A stretch of DNA of 64,000 bases from Spirosoma spitsbergense DSM 19989 (lineage in GTDB: Bacteria; Bacteroidota; Bacteroidia; Cytophagales; Spirosomataceae), in assembly GCF_000374085.1 (NCBI RefSeq), contig NZ_KB893592.1:62001-126000 (forward strand), written 5' to 3'. Each line of letters begins with the position of its first letter. Positions within the stretch are counted from its first letter, which is position 1. Shown piece after piece: positions 1 through 7,641 of the stretch. The position numbers were made by a program, and so were the translations under genes. The notes beneath the pieces were generated by a model. The model saw only the letters and a program-made list of their open reading frames with translations, was not told the DNA's origin and searched no databases.

Positions 1-1736
1 GTCGCGTTCAGCGTAATCCTCCTGAATTAACGGGTTTATCGGCCTCCGAAGCGTTTGTAGGAGATCCATTACTCCTGACCGGATACCAGTTTGGCTCCAG
101 TCCGACGGTAACATTTGGCCTGGCCACATCGGTTACAACAGCAGCCATTACCAGTCAGGACGAGAATACAATTCGGGTAACGGTACCGGGTATCAAACCC
201 GGCCCGACTCAGATTCGGGTTCAGACGGACGAAGGAGTTTCGGACCCACTCCCTTTTACGGTCAAACAACCCACTCCCATTGTGGCCGCTATTAGCCCCA
301 CGAATGGGCTTCAAGGCACACTCGTTGTTATTACCGGCTCTTTCCTGAATCAGATAAGACGGGTTCGGTTCAACGATGTCAACGCGGAGATCAAAGACAG
401 TACGGATCAAAAACTGACGATTGTTGTTCCTGCCGTGCTACCCCGTGGACCAGTTCCTCTGGTGGTTGAAACGGTAGGGGGCGCTATTTCCAGCAGGTTT
501 ATCGTAGCCGGAACGCCCCAGATTACCAGCATCAGCCCTTTACAGGCCAAACCTGGTGCAGAACTGGTTATCAAAGGGGTAAATCTGACGGATGGCCTTA
601 TCAGTATCAATGGGCTGGTTACCGACAAAGCAACGACAACCGTAAAGGACACCGAAATTCGCACCATTATCCCGGCAACGGCAACATCGGGTCTTGTACG
701 GGTAAGCGTTTTTGAAGCGCTGCTGGCCAGTAGCACAGATACACTCAAAATTGTTCAGTCGCCCATCATTGCTAACCTGCTCGCTCAGGACGGTATAACG
801 GGTGATAAGCTGACCATAACCGGGCGTAACTTCAAGGATATAACGGCCGTATCGTTCGGCAGTACGCCCGCCACCTTTCGCGTCATAAGCGACACGCAAC
901 TTGAAGCGACGGTACCCGCCTTACCAGTCTCCGGCCCCGTAACGGTGTCGGCCAGTAGTGTGGGGGGCAATACGACCGCTACTGATCCTTTCTTCTTCTA
1001 CCTCCCGCCATCCAATCTGGTCGTTACGCCGGCCCAGCAACTGCGCGGCAGAACACTTACCATATCCGGCAAAAACCTGTATCGAATTACTACCGTTACG
1101 GTCAGTGGCATTCAGGTACCTGTCACCAGTCGAAATGAAGGGGTTGACCTGCTGATTGGGGTACCCCTCAATGCTATAAGCGGTCAGGTGGTTGTTTCGA
1201 GTCGGGCGGGTAGTGCTTCTGCCCCCCTATACGTGTTGCAGCCTCCCGTTATCACCGCTGTTTTACCCGCAAAAGCGCGACCGGGGGACCAGGTAGTGAT
1301 ACAGGGTAACTTCCTGCTGAATGCCCAGATTTTCTTTACCGGTGCCGCAGCCGCAGCCGCAGATGGCGGTAAAAATGAGGATACGGAGCGATGGGTTTTA
1401 GTGCCGACGGATACCCAGGCAGGGCCGATACGGATAGTCAATGGGGCCGGAGAAACCACCAGCACAACCTCTTTTACGGCGATTCGGTTGGTAACGATCA
1501 CCGATTTTACGCCTAAATCGGCTAAAGTCGGGATAGAGGTTTTCTTTACCGGTCAGAATCTGGCCACCGTAACGTCCGTTAAATTCAACGGTGGCACATC
1601 TGCCCCGGCAACGTTCAGGGTATCGGGTGGCACGCTGGCCGTAACAATCCCGGCCGATGCCGTTACGGGTCAACTATGCCTGACCAATGACGCGGGTACC
1701 GTATGTACCAGTAGTAACTTCACCATTACCAAGTAG
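1..1736 (+). CDS. IPT/TIG-repeat surface protein (5' partial)
   Basis: The frame (first full codon at base 3) is open from the window edge, so the start is missing; about 577 residues are visible. They form about seven tandem Ig-like units of 75-80 residues, each opening with a P-x-I-x-x-I/L-x-P pattern and then G-x-x-(L/V)-x-I-x-G-x-(N/F), for example SPTNGLQGTLVVITG and SPLQAKPGAELVIKG. That is the IPT/TIG fold, common in extracellular and outer-membrane-anchored Bacteroidota proteins. No enzyme domain or C-terminal sorting domain is visible; the protein ends within its last repeat. It meets the next gene tail to tail, 34 bp apart. Role unknown; binding or structural work at the surface is a guess. 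Confidence 0.85.
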   Translation, partial: RVQRNPPELTGLSASEAFVGDPLLLTGYQFGSSPTVTFGLATSVTTAAITSQDENTIRVTVPGIKPGPTQIRVQTDEGVSDPLPFTVKQPTPIVAAISPTNGLQGTLVVITGSFLNQIRRVRFNDVNAEIKDSTDQKLTIVVPAVLPRGPVPLVVETVGGAISSRFIVAGTPQITSISPLQAKPGAELVIKGVNLTDGLISINGLVTDKATTTVKDTEIRTIIPATATSGLVRVSVFEALLASSTDTLKIVQSPIIANLLAQDGITGDKLTITGRNFKDITAVSFGSTPATFRVISDTQLEATVPALPVSGPVTVSASSVGGNTTATDPFFFYLPPSNLVVTPAQQLRGRTLTISGKNLYRITTVTVSGIQVPVTSRNEGVDLLIGVPLNAISGQVVVSSRAGSASAPLYVLQPPVITAVLPAKARPGDQVVIQGNFLLNAQIFFTGAAAAAADGGKNEDTERWVLVPTDTQAGPIRIVNGAGETTSTTSFTAIRLVTITDFTPKSAKVGIEVFFTGQNLATVTSVKFNGGTSAPATFRVSGGTLAVTIPADAVTGQLCLTNDAGTVCTSSNFTITK

Positions 1737-1770
1737 ACCGCAAAAGATTGTTGCCCCGACGGAGCAGGTT

Positions 1771-2709
1771 CTACCCAGATTGAATTTGTCGAACCAGTAC
1801 CTCGTTGATGCGCACGTAACTTTCGTGCGTCCAGCCAGCTACGTGCGGGGTCAGAACAACGCGGTCTGACTGACGCAGGTAATCAAAGCCTACCTGCTGA
1901 CCCGGCGTTAGTTTGGCTAACTTTTCATTTTCCAGTACATCCAGACAGGCTCCCCGGATTTTGCCCTGCTGTAGTCCCCGTACGACGGCCTCCAGCGACA
2001 CAATTTCGCCCCGGGCTATATTGATCAGGTAAAACGGTTTGGCAAACCGGTCGATAAACGCATCGTTTACCATCATTCGGGTTTCGTTAGTTAGCGGCAT
2101 GTGTAGACTCAGCACATCTGCTTCGGCCATAATCTCGGTCATTGTAGCCTCCTGGGCCAATGCACCGCCGTAATTCGTCAGAAATTTATCGTAGGCCAGC
2201 ACCCGGCATCCGAACCCCTTCAACCGTTGTGCCGTAGCCCGTCCATTGTTACCAAAACCAACCAGACCAACCGTTAGGCTCCCAAGCTCGTACCCCCGGT
2301 TGCCTTCCCGATCCCATATACCCTGCCGCACTTCCCGGTCCGCTTTCAGGATATTGGCAAGCAGTGCCAGCAACATACCAACCGTGTGTTCGGCCACGGC
2401 ATCCCGGTTACCCTCGCCTGCGTGAAAAACCGCAATATCCCGACGTTTTGCGGCATCGAGGTCGATCAGATCCAGCCCGGCACCAGCGCGTCCAATAAAG
2501 CGCAGGATAGGTGCCCGACTAAGTAGTTCCTCATCAACATTCGTCTTGCTTCGAATAATAAGTCCGGTATAGGGAGCAAGCGATGCCAATAGTTCGGCAC
2601 GGGTAATGGCTGGTTTATAGTCGTAGATAAAGCCCGCTGTATCGAGCATACCAAAGAGGGACGGATGCATCTCATCCGCAATCAGAATAGCAGGTTGATT
2701 CTGGAACAT
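1771..2709 (-). CDS. D-isomer-specific 2-hydroxyacid dehydrogenase (phosphoglycerate dehydrogenase-like)
   Basis: A 312-residue NAD-dependent oxidoreductase of the SerA/2-hydroxyacid dehydrogenase family, cytoplasmic. The Rossmann motif is VGLVGFGNNG (around residues 148-157). The catalytic Arg lies in INIARGEIV, the Glu in LDVLENEK and the His in VLTPHVAGWTHES, so the R-E-H triad is intact. There is no C-terminal ACT domain, so this is the short form and need not be the serine-pathway enzyme; glyoxylate or hydroxypyruvate reductase or another 2-hydroxyacid substrate is equally possible. ATG start at 2709. It is divergent from pdxA across about 100 bp. In E. coli vitamin B6 synthesis a member of this family (PdxB) acts just before PdxA's substrate is made, so the pairing may be meaningful, but that is inference. 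Confidence 0.85.
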   Translation of the reverse strand: MFQNQPAILIADEMHPSLFGMLDTAGFIYDYKPAITRAELLASLAPYTGLIIRSKTNVDEELLSRAPILRFIGRAGAGLDLIDLDAAKRRDIAVFHAGEGNRDAVAEHTVGMLLALLANILKADREVRQGIWDREGNRGYELGSLTVGLVGFGNNGRATAQRLKGFGCRVLAYDKFLTNYGGALAQEATMTEIMAEADVLSLHMPLTNETRMMVNDAFIDRFAKPFYLINIARGEIVSLEAVVRGLQQGKIRGACLDVLENEKLAKLTPGQQVGFDYLRQSDRVVLTPHVAGWTHESYVRINEVLVRQIQSG

Positions 2710-2812
2710 TCGGGGCTTTTCGTAACTTGCAGGCTATTAATCTCACATGACCACCTTATTTTCGACAGGATAAGGATATGAGTGAGTTTTTTGGCGAAAC
2801 TACAAAAAGTAT

Positions 2813-4426
2813 ATGGAACCACGCCAACCGAACGAAGCAAACCAGTCACCACCTGCCAGCCCCAAAGCGGAGTCAGCAACAGATGCAAATCTGAGCAATA
2901 CACCATCGCCCCAGCCGGAGAAGCGATCAGGCAATCAATCCCGTAACAACCGGCAGGATGTTCCGTACCGAGATAACAATAATCGGGTAGCCCCGGCTCC
3001 TGATGATTCGAATGGTGCAGACCAGCCAGCGCGTTCTTTCAAGCCCGTACCGAACCAGCGGAATAACCGCCAGCAACCGGGCCGCAATGATGAGCAACGG
3101 CAAAAGGGCCAGCGGGAAAACCGGCCGGAGAAGGGAAATCGACAGGACCGGGAGAACCGGCCGGAAAAAGAAAATCGACAGGATCAGGAGAACCGACAGG
3201 AGAAAGAAAATCGACAGGACCGGGAAAACAGGCCGGAAAACAAAGGGCAAAAACCGCAGGAAAACCGCCAGCGGGGAGAAGGTCGGCCTGACCGCGACCG
3301 GGGTAATCGCAATCAGCCGCGGGAATCCCTGGCGGGCGACCCGGATACCCGCGATTTTGGGAATCAGCCACCGGCAGCGACCGAATACGCCGGACGGGAA
3401 GACCGGCTGATTATCGGCATTTCTCTGGGCGATTACAACGGTATTGGCCCTGAAGTAATACTGAAAGCGTTGCAATACAATCGGTTACAGAAAATATGCA
3501 CGCCCGTCATTTACGGCTCGATGCGGATTCTGAACCGGTATCGTAACCTGTTAAACCTGAAAGACTGGAACCTGAACGGTGCCCAGACAATTGGTCAGAT
3601 CAGCCACAAACTAACGAACGTTATCACGTGCTGGCCCGACCAGAATCAGGACATCCAGCCGGGACAGGTAACGCCCGAGGCCGGGCAGGCAGCACTGGCC
3701 TGTTTGCAGCGGGCCGTGGATGACCTGAAAGACGGTAAGATAGATGCGCTGGTAACGGCCCCGATAAACAAGTACAATATTCAGTCGGAAGAGTTTAACT
3801 TTCCGGGTCATACCGAATACCTGGCGCAGCAGTTTGGCGTTCAGGATAACCTGATGTTTTTGGTTAGCGAGACCCTGCGCGTTGGCGTGGTAACGGGGCA
3901 TGTGCCGCTGGGAAGTGTCCGGCAGGAAATAACCCCTGAACGAATTTCCCAGAAGCTGAAACTGATGATGCACTCGCTGAAACAGGATTTCGGCATCGAC
4001 AAGCCGAAGATTGCGGTACTGGGCCTGAACCCCCACGCCGGCGAAGAAGGGCTGCTGGGTAATGAAGAAAAAGACATCATCAAGCCGCTGCTCACCCAAT
4101 TACTGGAGAAAGGCGAACTGACTTTTGGCCCTTACCCGGCCGATGGTTTTTTTGGCACCCGAGCCTACCGAAAGTTTGATGCGGTGCTGGCTATGTACCA
4201 TGACCAGGGTCTTATTCCGTTCAAGGCCATTGCCTTTGAGGAGGGTGTCAATTTTACGGCGGGTATGCCCGCTGTCCGAACATCGCCCGACCACGGAACT
4301 GCCTACGATATTGCCGGAAAAAACCTGGCTGATGAAACGTCCATGCTACAGGCCATTTATACCGCTATTGATGTAGCCCGTAACCGAAAAGAATACCTGG
4401 AACTGGAAGCGGGCAAATTGAAATAA
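2813..4426 (+). CDS. pdxA: 4-hydroxythreonine-4-phosphate dehydrogenase with a long disordered N-terminal extension
   Basis: PdxA oxidises 4-phospho-hydroxy-L-threonine in pyridoxal 5'-phosphate synthesis. The catalytic part starts near residue 196 (LIIGISLGDYNGIGPEV) and runs about 340 residues, the normal full length. The metal-binding histidines are in FPGHTEYLA, LNPHAGEEG and MYHDQGLIPFK. The odd part is residues 1-195: almost wholly N, R, Q, E, K, P and D, no hydrophobic core, with a 12-residue repeat at 102-144. There is no internal Met between residue 1 and the catalytic domain (the next is in GSMRIL), so the extension is not just a mis-called start unless a GTG or TTG is used. No signal peptide. 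yicC follows 114 bp downstream on the same strand. Confidence 0.93.
   Translation: MEPRQPNEANQSPPASPKAESATDANLSNTPSPQPEKRSGNQSRNNRQDVPYRDNNNRVAPAPDDSNGADQPARSFKPVPNQRNNRQQPGRNDEQRQKGQRENRPEKGNRQDRENRPEKENRQDQENRQEKENRQDRENRPENKGQKPQENRQRGEGRPDRDRGNRNQPRESLAGDPDTRDFGNQPPAATEYAGREDRLIIGISLGDYNGIGPEVILKALQYNRLQKICTPVIYGSMRILNRYRNLLNLKDWNLNGAQTIGQISHKLTNVITCWPDQNQDIQPGQVTPEAGQAALACLQRAVDDLKDGKIDALVTAPINKYNIQSEEFNFPGHTEYLAQQFGVQDNLMFLVSETLRVGVVTGHVPLGSVRQEITPERISQKLKLMMHSLKQDFGIDKPKIAVLGLNPHAGEEGLLGNEEKDIIKPLLTQLLEKGELTFGPYPADGFFGTRAYRKFDAVLAMYHDQGLIPFKAIAFEEGVNFTAGMPAVRTSPDHGTAYDIAGKNLADETSMLQAIYTAIDVARNRKEYLELEAGKLK
3116..3244 (+). repeat. 36-bp in-frame tandem repeat in the pdxA N-terminal extension
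   Basis: Three full 12-residue units and part of a fourth, consensus ENR(P/Q)EK(E/G)NRQD(R/Q), covering residues 102-144 of PdxA. The repeat is visible at DNA level as alternating GACAGG, CCGGAAAA and GAGAACCG blocks, so it probably grew by in-frame slippage or unequal recombination. Copy number may vary between strains (inference). Confidence 0.85.
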
Positions 4427-4540
4427 ACTAGTTTGACGTTTGTAGTTACACCGGACAATCAGAAAACCGACGTGGATTAAACTATATCGTGCAACTACAA
4501 CCCGCAATGGCGGACCGGTTAAACCACAAACCACAAACGA

Positions 4541-5428
4541 ATGTTAAAATCAATGACCGGCTTCGGCAACGCGACCGTAGAAGCCGGTGGCCTATCGGCA
4601 ACGGCGGAAGTCAAAACACTGAATTCTAAATTCCTGGATATTTACTGCCGTATTCCCCGGCAATTTTCTGACAAGGAAATTGACTTACGGGCACTGCTTA
4701 CCCAACAACTGGAACGGGGTAAGGTCGAGTTATCGATAAACCTTGCCCGTACCAATGCCGTTCGGCCAGGGGTTATTATCAACCGACCCCTGGTGATGGC
4801 CTACGTGAGCGACCTGAAAGAAACGGCCAACACCATGCTGATGAGCATTCCGGACGGCGATGTATTCCAGATGGCCCTCCAGCAACCCAACGCCTACCTG
4901 ACCGAATCTGCCGACCCTACTGCCGATGCGTCGGAATGGGCGACGATACTGGCGGCCGTGCAGGAAGCCACCCGCCGATGCGATGCCTTTCGGAAGCAGG
5001 ATGGTGCCGTGCTGGAGAGTAAGTTTCAGGAATATATTCAGATTATTACGGACCGGCTGGCCGATATTGAAGAGCAGGATGTGAAGCGTATGCCGGCGGT
5101 GCGCACCCGGATGCGCAACTCCGTAAAAGAACTGCTGGACAGCGAAACGTTTGACCAGAATCGCTTCGAGCAGGAACTGGTTTACTACGTGGAGAAGTTC
5201 GATATTTCGGAAGAAAAAGTCCGCCTAAAAAACCATCTCAGCTACTTTCTGGAAGTACTGGCCACGGAAGAAGCCAACGGCAAAAAACTGAACTTTATCT
5301 CCCAGGAAATTGGTCGTGAAATAAATACCATCGGCTCCAAAGCCAACGACTCGACTATTCAGCGGTTTGTCGTGCAGATGAAAGACGAACTGGAGAAGAT
5401 AAAGGAACAGACAATGAACGTGATTTAA
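4541..5428 (+). CDS. yicC: YicC/YloC-family endoribonuclease
   Basis: 295 residues with the family N-terminus MLKSMTGFGNA and the C-terminal DUF1732 region rich in conserved charged residues (EELVYYVEKFDISEEKVRL-like stretch, then FISQEIGREINTIGSKAND). Known members are hexameric RNases that act on structured RNA. Length and both ends match the family; it ends in EQTMNVI. The last 189 coding bases recur 2,145 bp downstream at 7382-7570, where they form a truncated pseudogene copy. The intact gene is followed at once by a perfect palindrome. In many genomes yicC neighbours gmk; here that link is broken by the islet at 5426-7381 (inference). Confidence 0.95.
   Translation: MLKSMTGFGNATVEAGGLSATAEVKTLNSKFLDIYCRIPRQFSDKEIDLRALLTQQLERGKVELSINLARTNAVRPGVIINRPLVMAYVSDLKETANTMLMSIPDGDVFQMALQQPNAYLTESADPTADASEWATILAAVQEATRRCDAFRKQDGAVLESKFQEYIQIITDRLADIEEQDVKRMPAVRTRMRNSVKELLDSETFDQNRFEQELVYYVEKFDISEEKVRLKNHLSYFLEVLATEEANGKKLNFISQEIGREINTIGSKANDSTIQRFVVQMKDELEKIKEQTMNVI
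5237..5425 (+). repeat. Direct repeat, copy 1 (3' end of yicC)
   Basis: Matches 7382-7570 over 189 bp without gaps; by hand I count six mismatches. Five are synonymous in the yicC frame and one changes E to Q. Homology starts at CTCAGCTAC and stops exactly before the yicC stop codon. The two copies flank the three-gene islet. Confidence 0.95.
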
Positions 5429-5464
5429 ACGCTTAAACCACCCTGTTCTGGTGGTTTAAGCGTT
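5428..5464. terminator. Perfect palindrome between convergent yicC and the 93-aa gene
   Basis: A 15-bp perfect stem (AACGCTTAAACCACC and its complement) with a 7-nt loop begins on the last base of the yicC stop codon. It lacks a clear U tract on either strand, so intrinsic termination is likely but not certain. It also lies right at the edge of the repeat that bounds the islet. Confidence 0.55.
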
Positions 5465-5468
5465 CCTG

Positions 5469-5750
5469 TTAACCAAGCTTTTTTTGAATAATGGCCAAAT
5501 CCTTCGCCAGTTTCAATAATTGCTTCATTAGCTCGGCGTTGGTAACCGTATCGAAATGACTGGTAGGACCTGGTGGGGGTGGTACCGGTCCAACACCACC
5601 AGGCAGGCCACCATCGTCGAACAGGTGTTTGCCAAAATTACGAATGATCTCCACAATCAGGGCTGGATTCTCCTTCAGATTGATGACATCACCGTAACGC
5701 CTGATGATGTCGGCGACAATTTTCTCCTCCATTTGCTTCGTCTTTTCCAT
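5469..5750 (-). CDS. Small protein with two helices joined by a Gly/Pro-rich linker (PPPPGP)
   Basis: 93 residues, no family recognised. Residues 1-42 look helical and amphipathic (EEKIVADIIRRYG, NPALIVEIIRNFG), residues 45-64 are a Gly/Pro linker with a run of four prolines (GGVGPVPPPPGPTS), and residues 70-93 form another likely helix rich in K, L and A. No signal peptide or membrane segment. It starts 12 nt after the stop of the oxygenase gene and is the last gene of the islet, ending just before the palindrome shared with yicC. Because the two upstream genes encode a likely prolyl hydroxylase and a GlcNAc transferase, the Pro tract is a candidate target (inference). A GG motif (LPGG) could instead point to a processed peptide; I see no protease or transporter to support that. 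Confidence 0.7.
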   Translation of the reverse strand: MEKTKQMEEKIVADIIRRYGDVINLKENPALIVEIIRNFGKHLFDDGGLPGGVGPVPPPPGPTSHFDTVTNAELMKQLLKLAKDLAIIQKKLG

Positions 5751-5762
5751 AGCATTTTTAGT

Positions 5763-6401
5763 TTAACTCAATTGGTTCAAGATTCCTGTTCTGAATGGTT
5801 TAAGTCGTTCCCAGGTAATGAGCGTGGTTTTATGCCCGGCCAGAACGGGCATACTGGCGTGAATCATCCCGTAATTACAGTGGCCGGTAGGCAGCAAATT
5901 ATTCCAGATCAGTAACCGGCCAGCTATAGCCTGCACCCGGATGTTCTGAGCCCGAAAGTGCGTCTGTCCCCCGGCAGCAGGCGTATCCAGGTAGATCAGT
6001 ATCGTATGCTGTCGTTCACCAGCCGGGTCTTCTTCCCAATAACCGGCATCATGGTGGTAATCGAACTGACCGTTCAGATCATAATGCGTAGCCTGCCAGT
6101 ATTCAAACCGTTGCCGGGATGTGCCCAGCAGGCTTTCGAGCCGGGTTTCCAGCTCGCCCATGAAGGCCAGTAGCTCATCGCTGAACCACTCCTGAGCCGC
6201 AGTTTCGCTGGTGCGCGATGCACTGTGAAACGACTCGATCTGGTTATTTTCTACTTTTTTGATGACGGCACTACGGTGCCAGAAGGCAAATTCCAGTTCC
6301 TCCCGAACAAACGCGCACTGGGCATCGGTCAGAAAACCGTCCAGCCAGAACAGGTTTTTTTTATCTACAGTCGCTATTGGCTGCTCAGTCGATTGCTTCA
6401 T
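5763..6401 (-). CDS. 2-oxoglutarate/Fe(II) dioxygenase, prolyl-4-hydroxylase-like
   Basis: 212 residues with the P4Hc jelly-roll pattern. The iron ligands are H116 and D118 in YHHDAG and H181 in MIHASMPV; K191 in GHKTTLITW fits the 2-oxoglutarate-binding basic residue ten positions after the distal His, the spacing typical of prolyl hydroxylases. The stretch ILIYLDTPAAGGQTHF is the usual strand and GG-x-T-x-F turn of this family. No signal peptide, so a cytoplasmic enzyme acting on a protein or free amino acid is expected. Its ATG lies inside the end of the GT60 gene (17-nt overlap), implying coupled translation. The substrate cannot be read from sequence; the neighbouring Pro-rich protein is the obvious candidate. 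Confidence 0.88.
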   Translation of the reverse strand: MKQSTEQPIATVDKKNLFWLDGFLTDAQCAFVREELEFAFWHRSAVIKKVENNQIESFHSASRTSETAAQEWFSDELLAFMGELETRLESLLGTSRQRFEYWQATHYDLNGQFDYHHDAGYWEEDPAGERQHTILIYLDTPAAGGQTHFRAQNIRVQAIAGRLLIWNNLLPTGHCNYGMIHASMPVLAGHKTTLITWERLKPFRTGILNQLS

Positions 6402-7269
6402 GGCTAATCAGGGTTCGAAAAATATACGTTTCATACGCCTGACGACTGCGGACGGTACCCAGCCCATAGCGACCCGTTAGCTGACCTTCATAGAGCGAGC
6501 GGATGCGTTCAGACGATATTTTTTCCTGTTCCGTCCAGGTTGCGTGATCGGCCCAGTGTGGTGTACGGGTTCGGCGGTCGTAGGCGTGCCAGCCCACTAC
6601 CCGATGTGGATGAAACAAATCATAACCGGCCGTAAAAGCCCGCAGGCTGGTGACCACCTCATCCCCAAAAAAATAAATACCCGGATCGAATGTGATGTCG
6701 CGGTTAAACTGCCCGGCGGTAAACAAAAAATGCAGCGACACAAAGTGTGCTGGCCGGGGGCCATCGAGTTGCTTCCAGAAGGGTATTGGGTAACTGACCA
6801 ATTTCGTCAACAAGCCGTTTTCGTGATCGAGGGGATAGATCTGCATCGGTTTATGGAGCCGACCGTGCGGTTCATTGACCGGATCATAAGGGGGCAGATA
6901 ACCGCTAAGAATCGGTTTCTCAACGTGCTGTTGCCTCAACCCTTCGTACATGTCGATGAGCAGTTGATCCCAGCCCCGCACAAACCGCTGATGCGAATCG
7001 ATCAGCAATGTATACGGTTCCCCCTGCCAGCCCTGTTGCAGTAGATTTCGTGCCCAGTTGCACCCTTTACTTTCCTGATAAGGCACCTCCGTTATATCAA
7101 TAGCATACTGCGTGATCAGGCTGCGGGGTAACCACTCAGTCGGCCCGCGCTGCCAGACAATTCCAATGCGGATACGGCTGGCGTTCGTTGCCATTCTGAG
7201 CAGACTTTGCAACGTTTTGGGCAGTTCTGAATCGCGATAGGCGGGTATCTGAACGTATATCTCTGCCAT
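6385..7269 (-). CDS. GT60-type GlcNAc transferase (Skp1 Gnt1-like)
   Basis: 294 residues resembling the Glycosyltransferase (GlcNAc) family, CAZy GT60, whose known member Gnt1 adds GlcNAc to hydroxyproline on Dictyostelium Skp1. Visible hallmarks are the N-terminal IYVQIPAYRDSELPKTLQSL, the nucleotide/metal motif LLIDSHQRFVRGWD (DSH at 91-93), the acidic YFFGDEVV (202-204) and the basic HPHRVVGWHAYDRR (220-232). A GT-A fold without signal peptide or membrane anchor points to a cytoplasmic enzyme using a UDP-sugar. It is first in the islet and overlaps the oxygenase gene. Sugar donor and acceptor are inferred from family and context only. About 110 bp separate its start from the yicC remnant; I see no consensus promoter there. 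Confidence 0.85.
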   Translation of the reverse strand: MAEIYVQIPAYRDSELPKTLQSLLRMATNASRIRIGIVWQRGPTEWLPRSLITQYAIDITEVPYQESKGCNWARNLLQQGWQGEPYTLLIDSHQRFVRGWDQLLIDMYEGLRQQHVEKPILSGYLPPYDPVNEPHGRLHKPMQIYPLDHENGLLTKLVSYPIPFWKQLDGPRPAHFVSLHFLFTAGQFNRDITFDPGIYFFGDEVVTSLRAFTAGYDLFHPHRVVGWHAYDRRTRTPHWADHATWTEQEKISSERIRSLYEGQLTGRYGLGTVRSRQAYETYIFRTLISHEAID

Positions 7270-7381
7270 GACCGGGTAGCTTTTGCGTACAAAAAGTTAC
7301 CCTTATCTGATACGCTATCGAATTTTGGGTTAGTAAATGGTATACGTTAATTAGCAACCGGTACAAACTACGCTCCTCCCC

Positions 7382-7618
7382 CTCAGCTACTTTTTGGAAG
7401 TACTGGCCACGCAAGAAGCCAACGGCAAAAAACTGAACTTTATCTCCCAGGAAATTGGTCGTGAAATAAATACCATCGGCTCCAAAGCCAACGACTCGAC
7501 TATTCAGCGGTTTGTCGTGCAGATGAAAGATGAACTGGAGAAGATAAAGGAACAAACGATGAATGTGATTCAGAAACGTTGTTCAGGAATGGTTGCCGCG
7601 TCGGAGATAAACAGATAA
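7382..7618 (+). pseudogene. Truncated duplicate of the yicC 3' end (direct repeat, copy 2)
   Basis: Bases 7382-7570 repeat 5237-5425 with six mismatches by hand count. The copy has no yicC upstream part, and in place of the stop codon the frame runs on for 16 unrelated codons to TAA at 7616-7618. Changes are mostly third-position, so this segment drifted under selection in a working yicC before being stranded here. It is either the displaced original end of the gene or a fragment that arrived with the islet. The region 7271-7381 before it holds nothing else I can recognise. Confidence 0.85.
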
Positions 7619-7641
7619 CAACGGGCGAGGTTGAAGGGGTA

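Larger units (their letters stand above)
5426..7570. other. Three-gene islet inserted at the 3' end of yicC
   Basis: Between the two copies of the yicC 3' end lie a palindrome and three minus-strand genes in the order GT60 transferase, 2OG-Fe(II) oxygenase, small Pro-rich protein. The first two overlap by 17 nt and the third follows after 12 nt, so they form one transcription unit. The flanking duplication, with one copy joined to the intact gene and the other truncated at its 5' side, is what an insertion or illegitimate recombination at a gene's 3' end leaves. No integrase or transposase is present inside. Confidence 0.75.

Noticed and set aside
3116-3244. Short regular repeats that could suggest a CRISPR array
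   Set aside because: The 36-bp units are contiguous, in frame and without unique spacers, so they are a coding tandem repeat.
2927-3475. 182-codon minus-strand frame with apparent hydrophobic Leu/Phe repeats
   Set aside because: It is the complement of the Arg/Glu repeat in pdxA; the hydrophobic look comes from reading the repeat backwards.
5428-7570. Insertion sequence or integron cassette
   Set aside because: No transposase, integrase, terminal inverted repeats or attC-like site inside; only the yicC duplication marks the borders.
7382-7618. Functional second yicC gene
   Set aside because: Only the last 63 codons are present, and there is no start or upstream domain.
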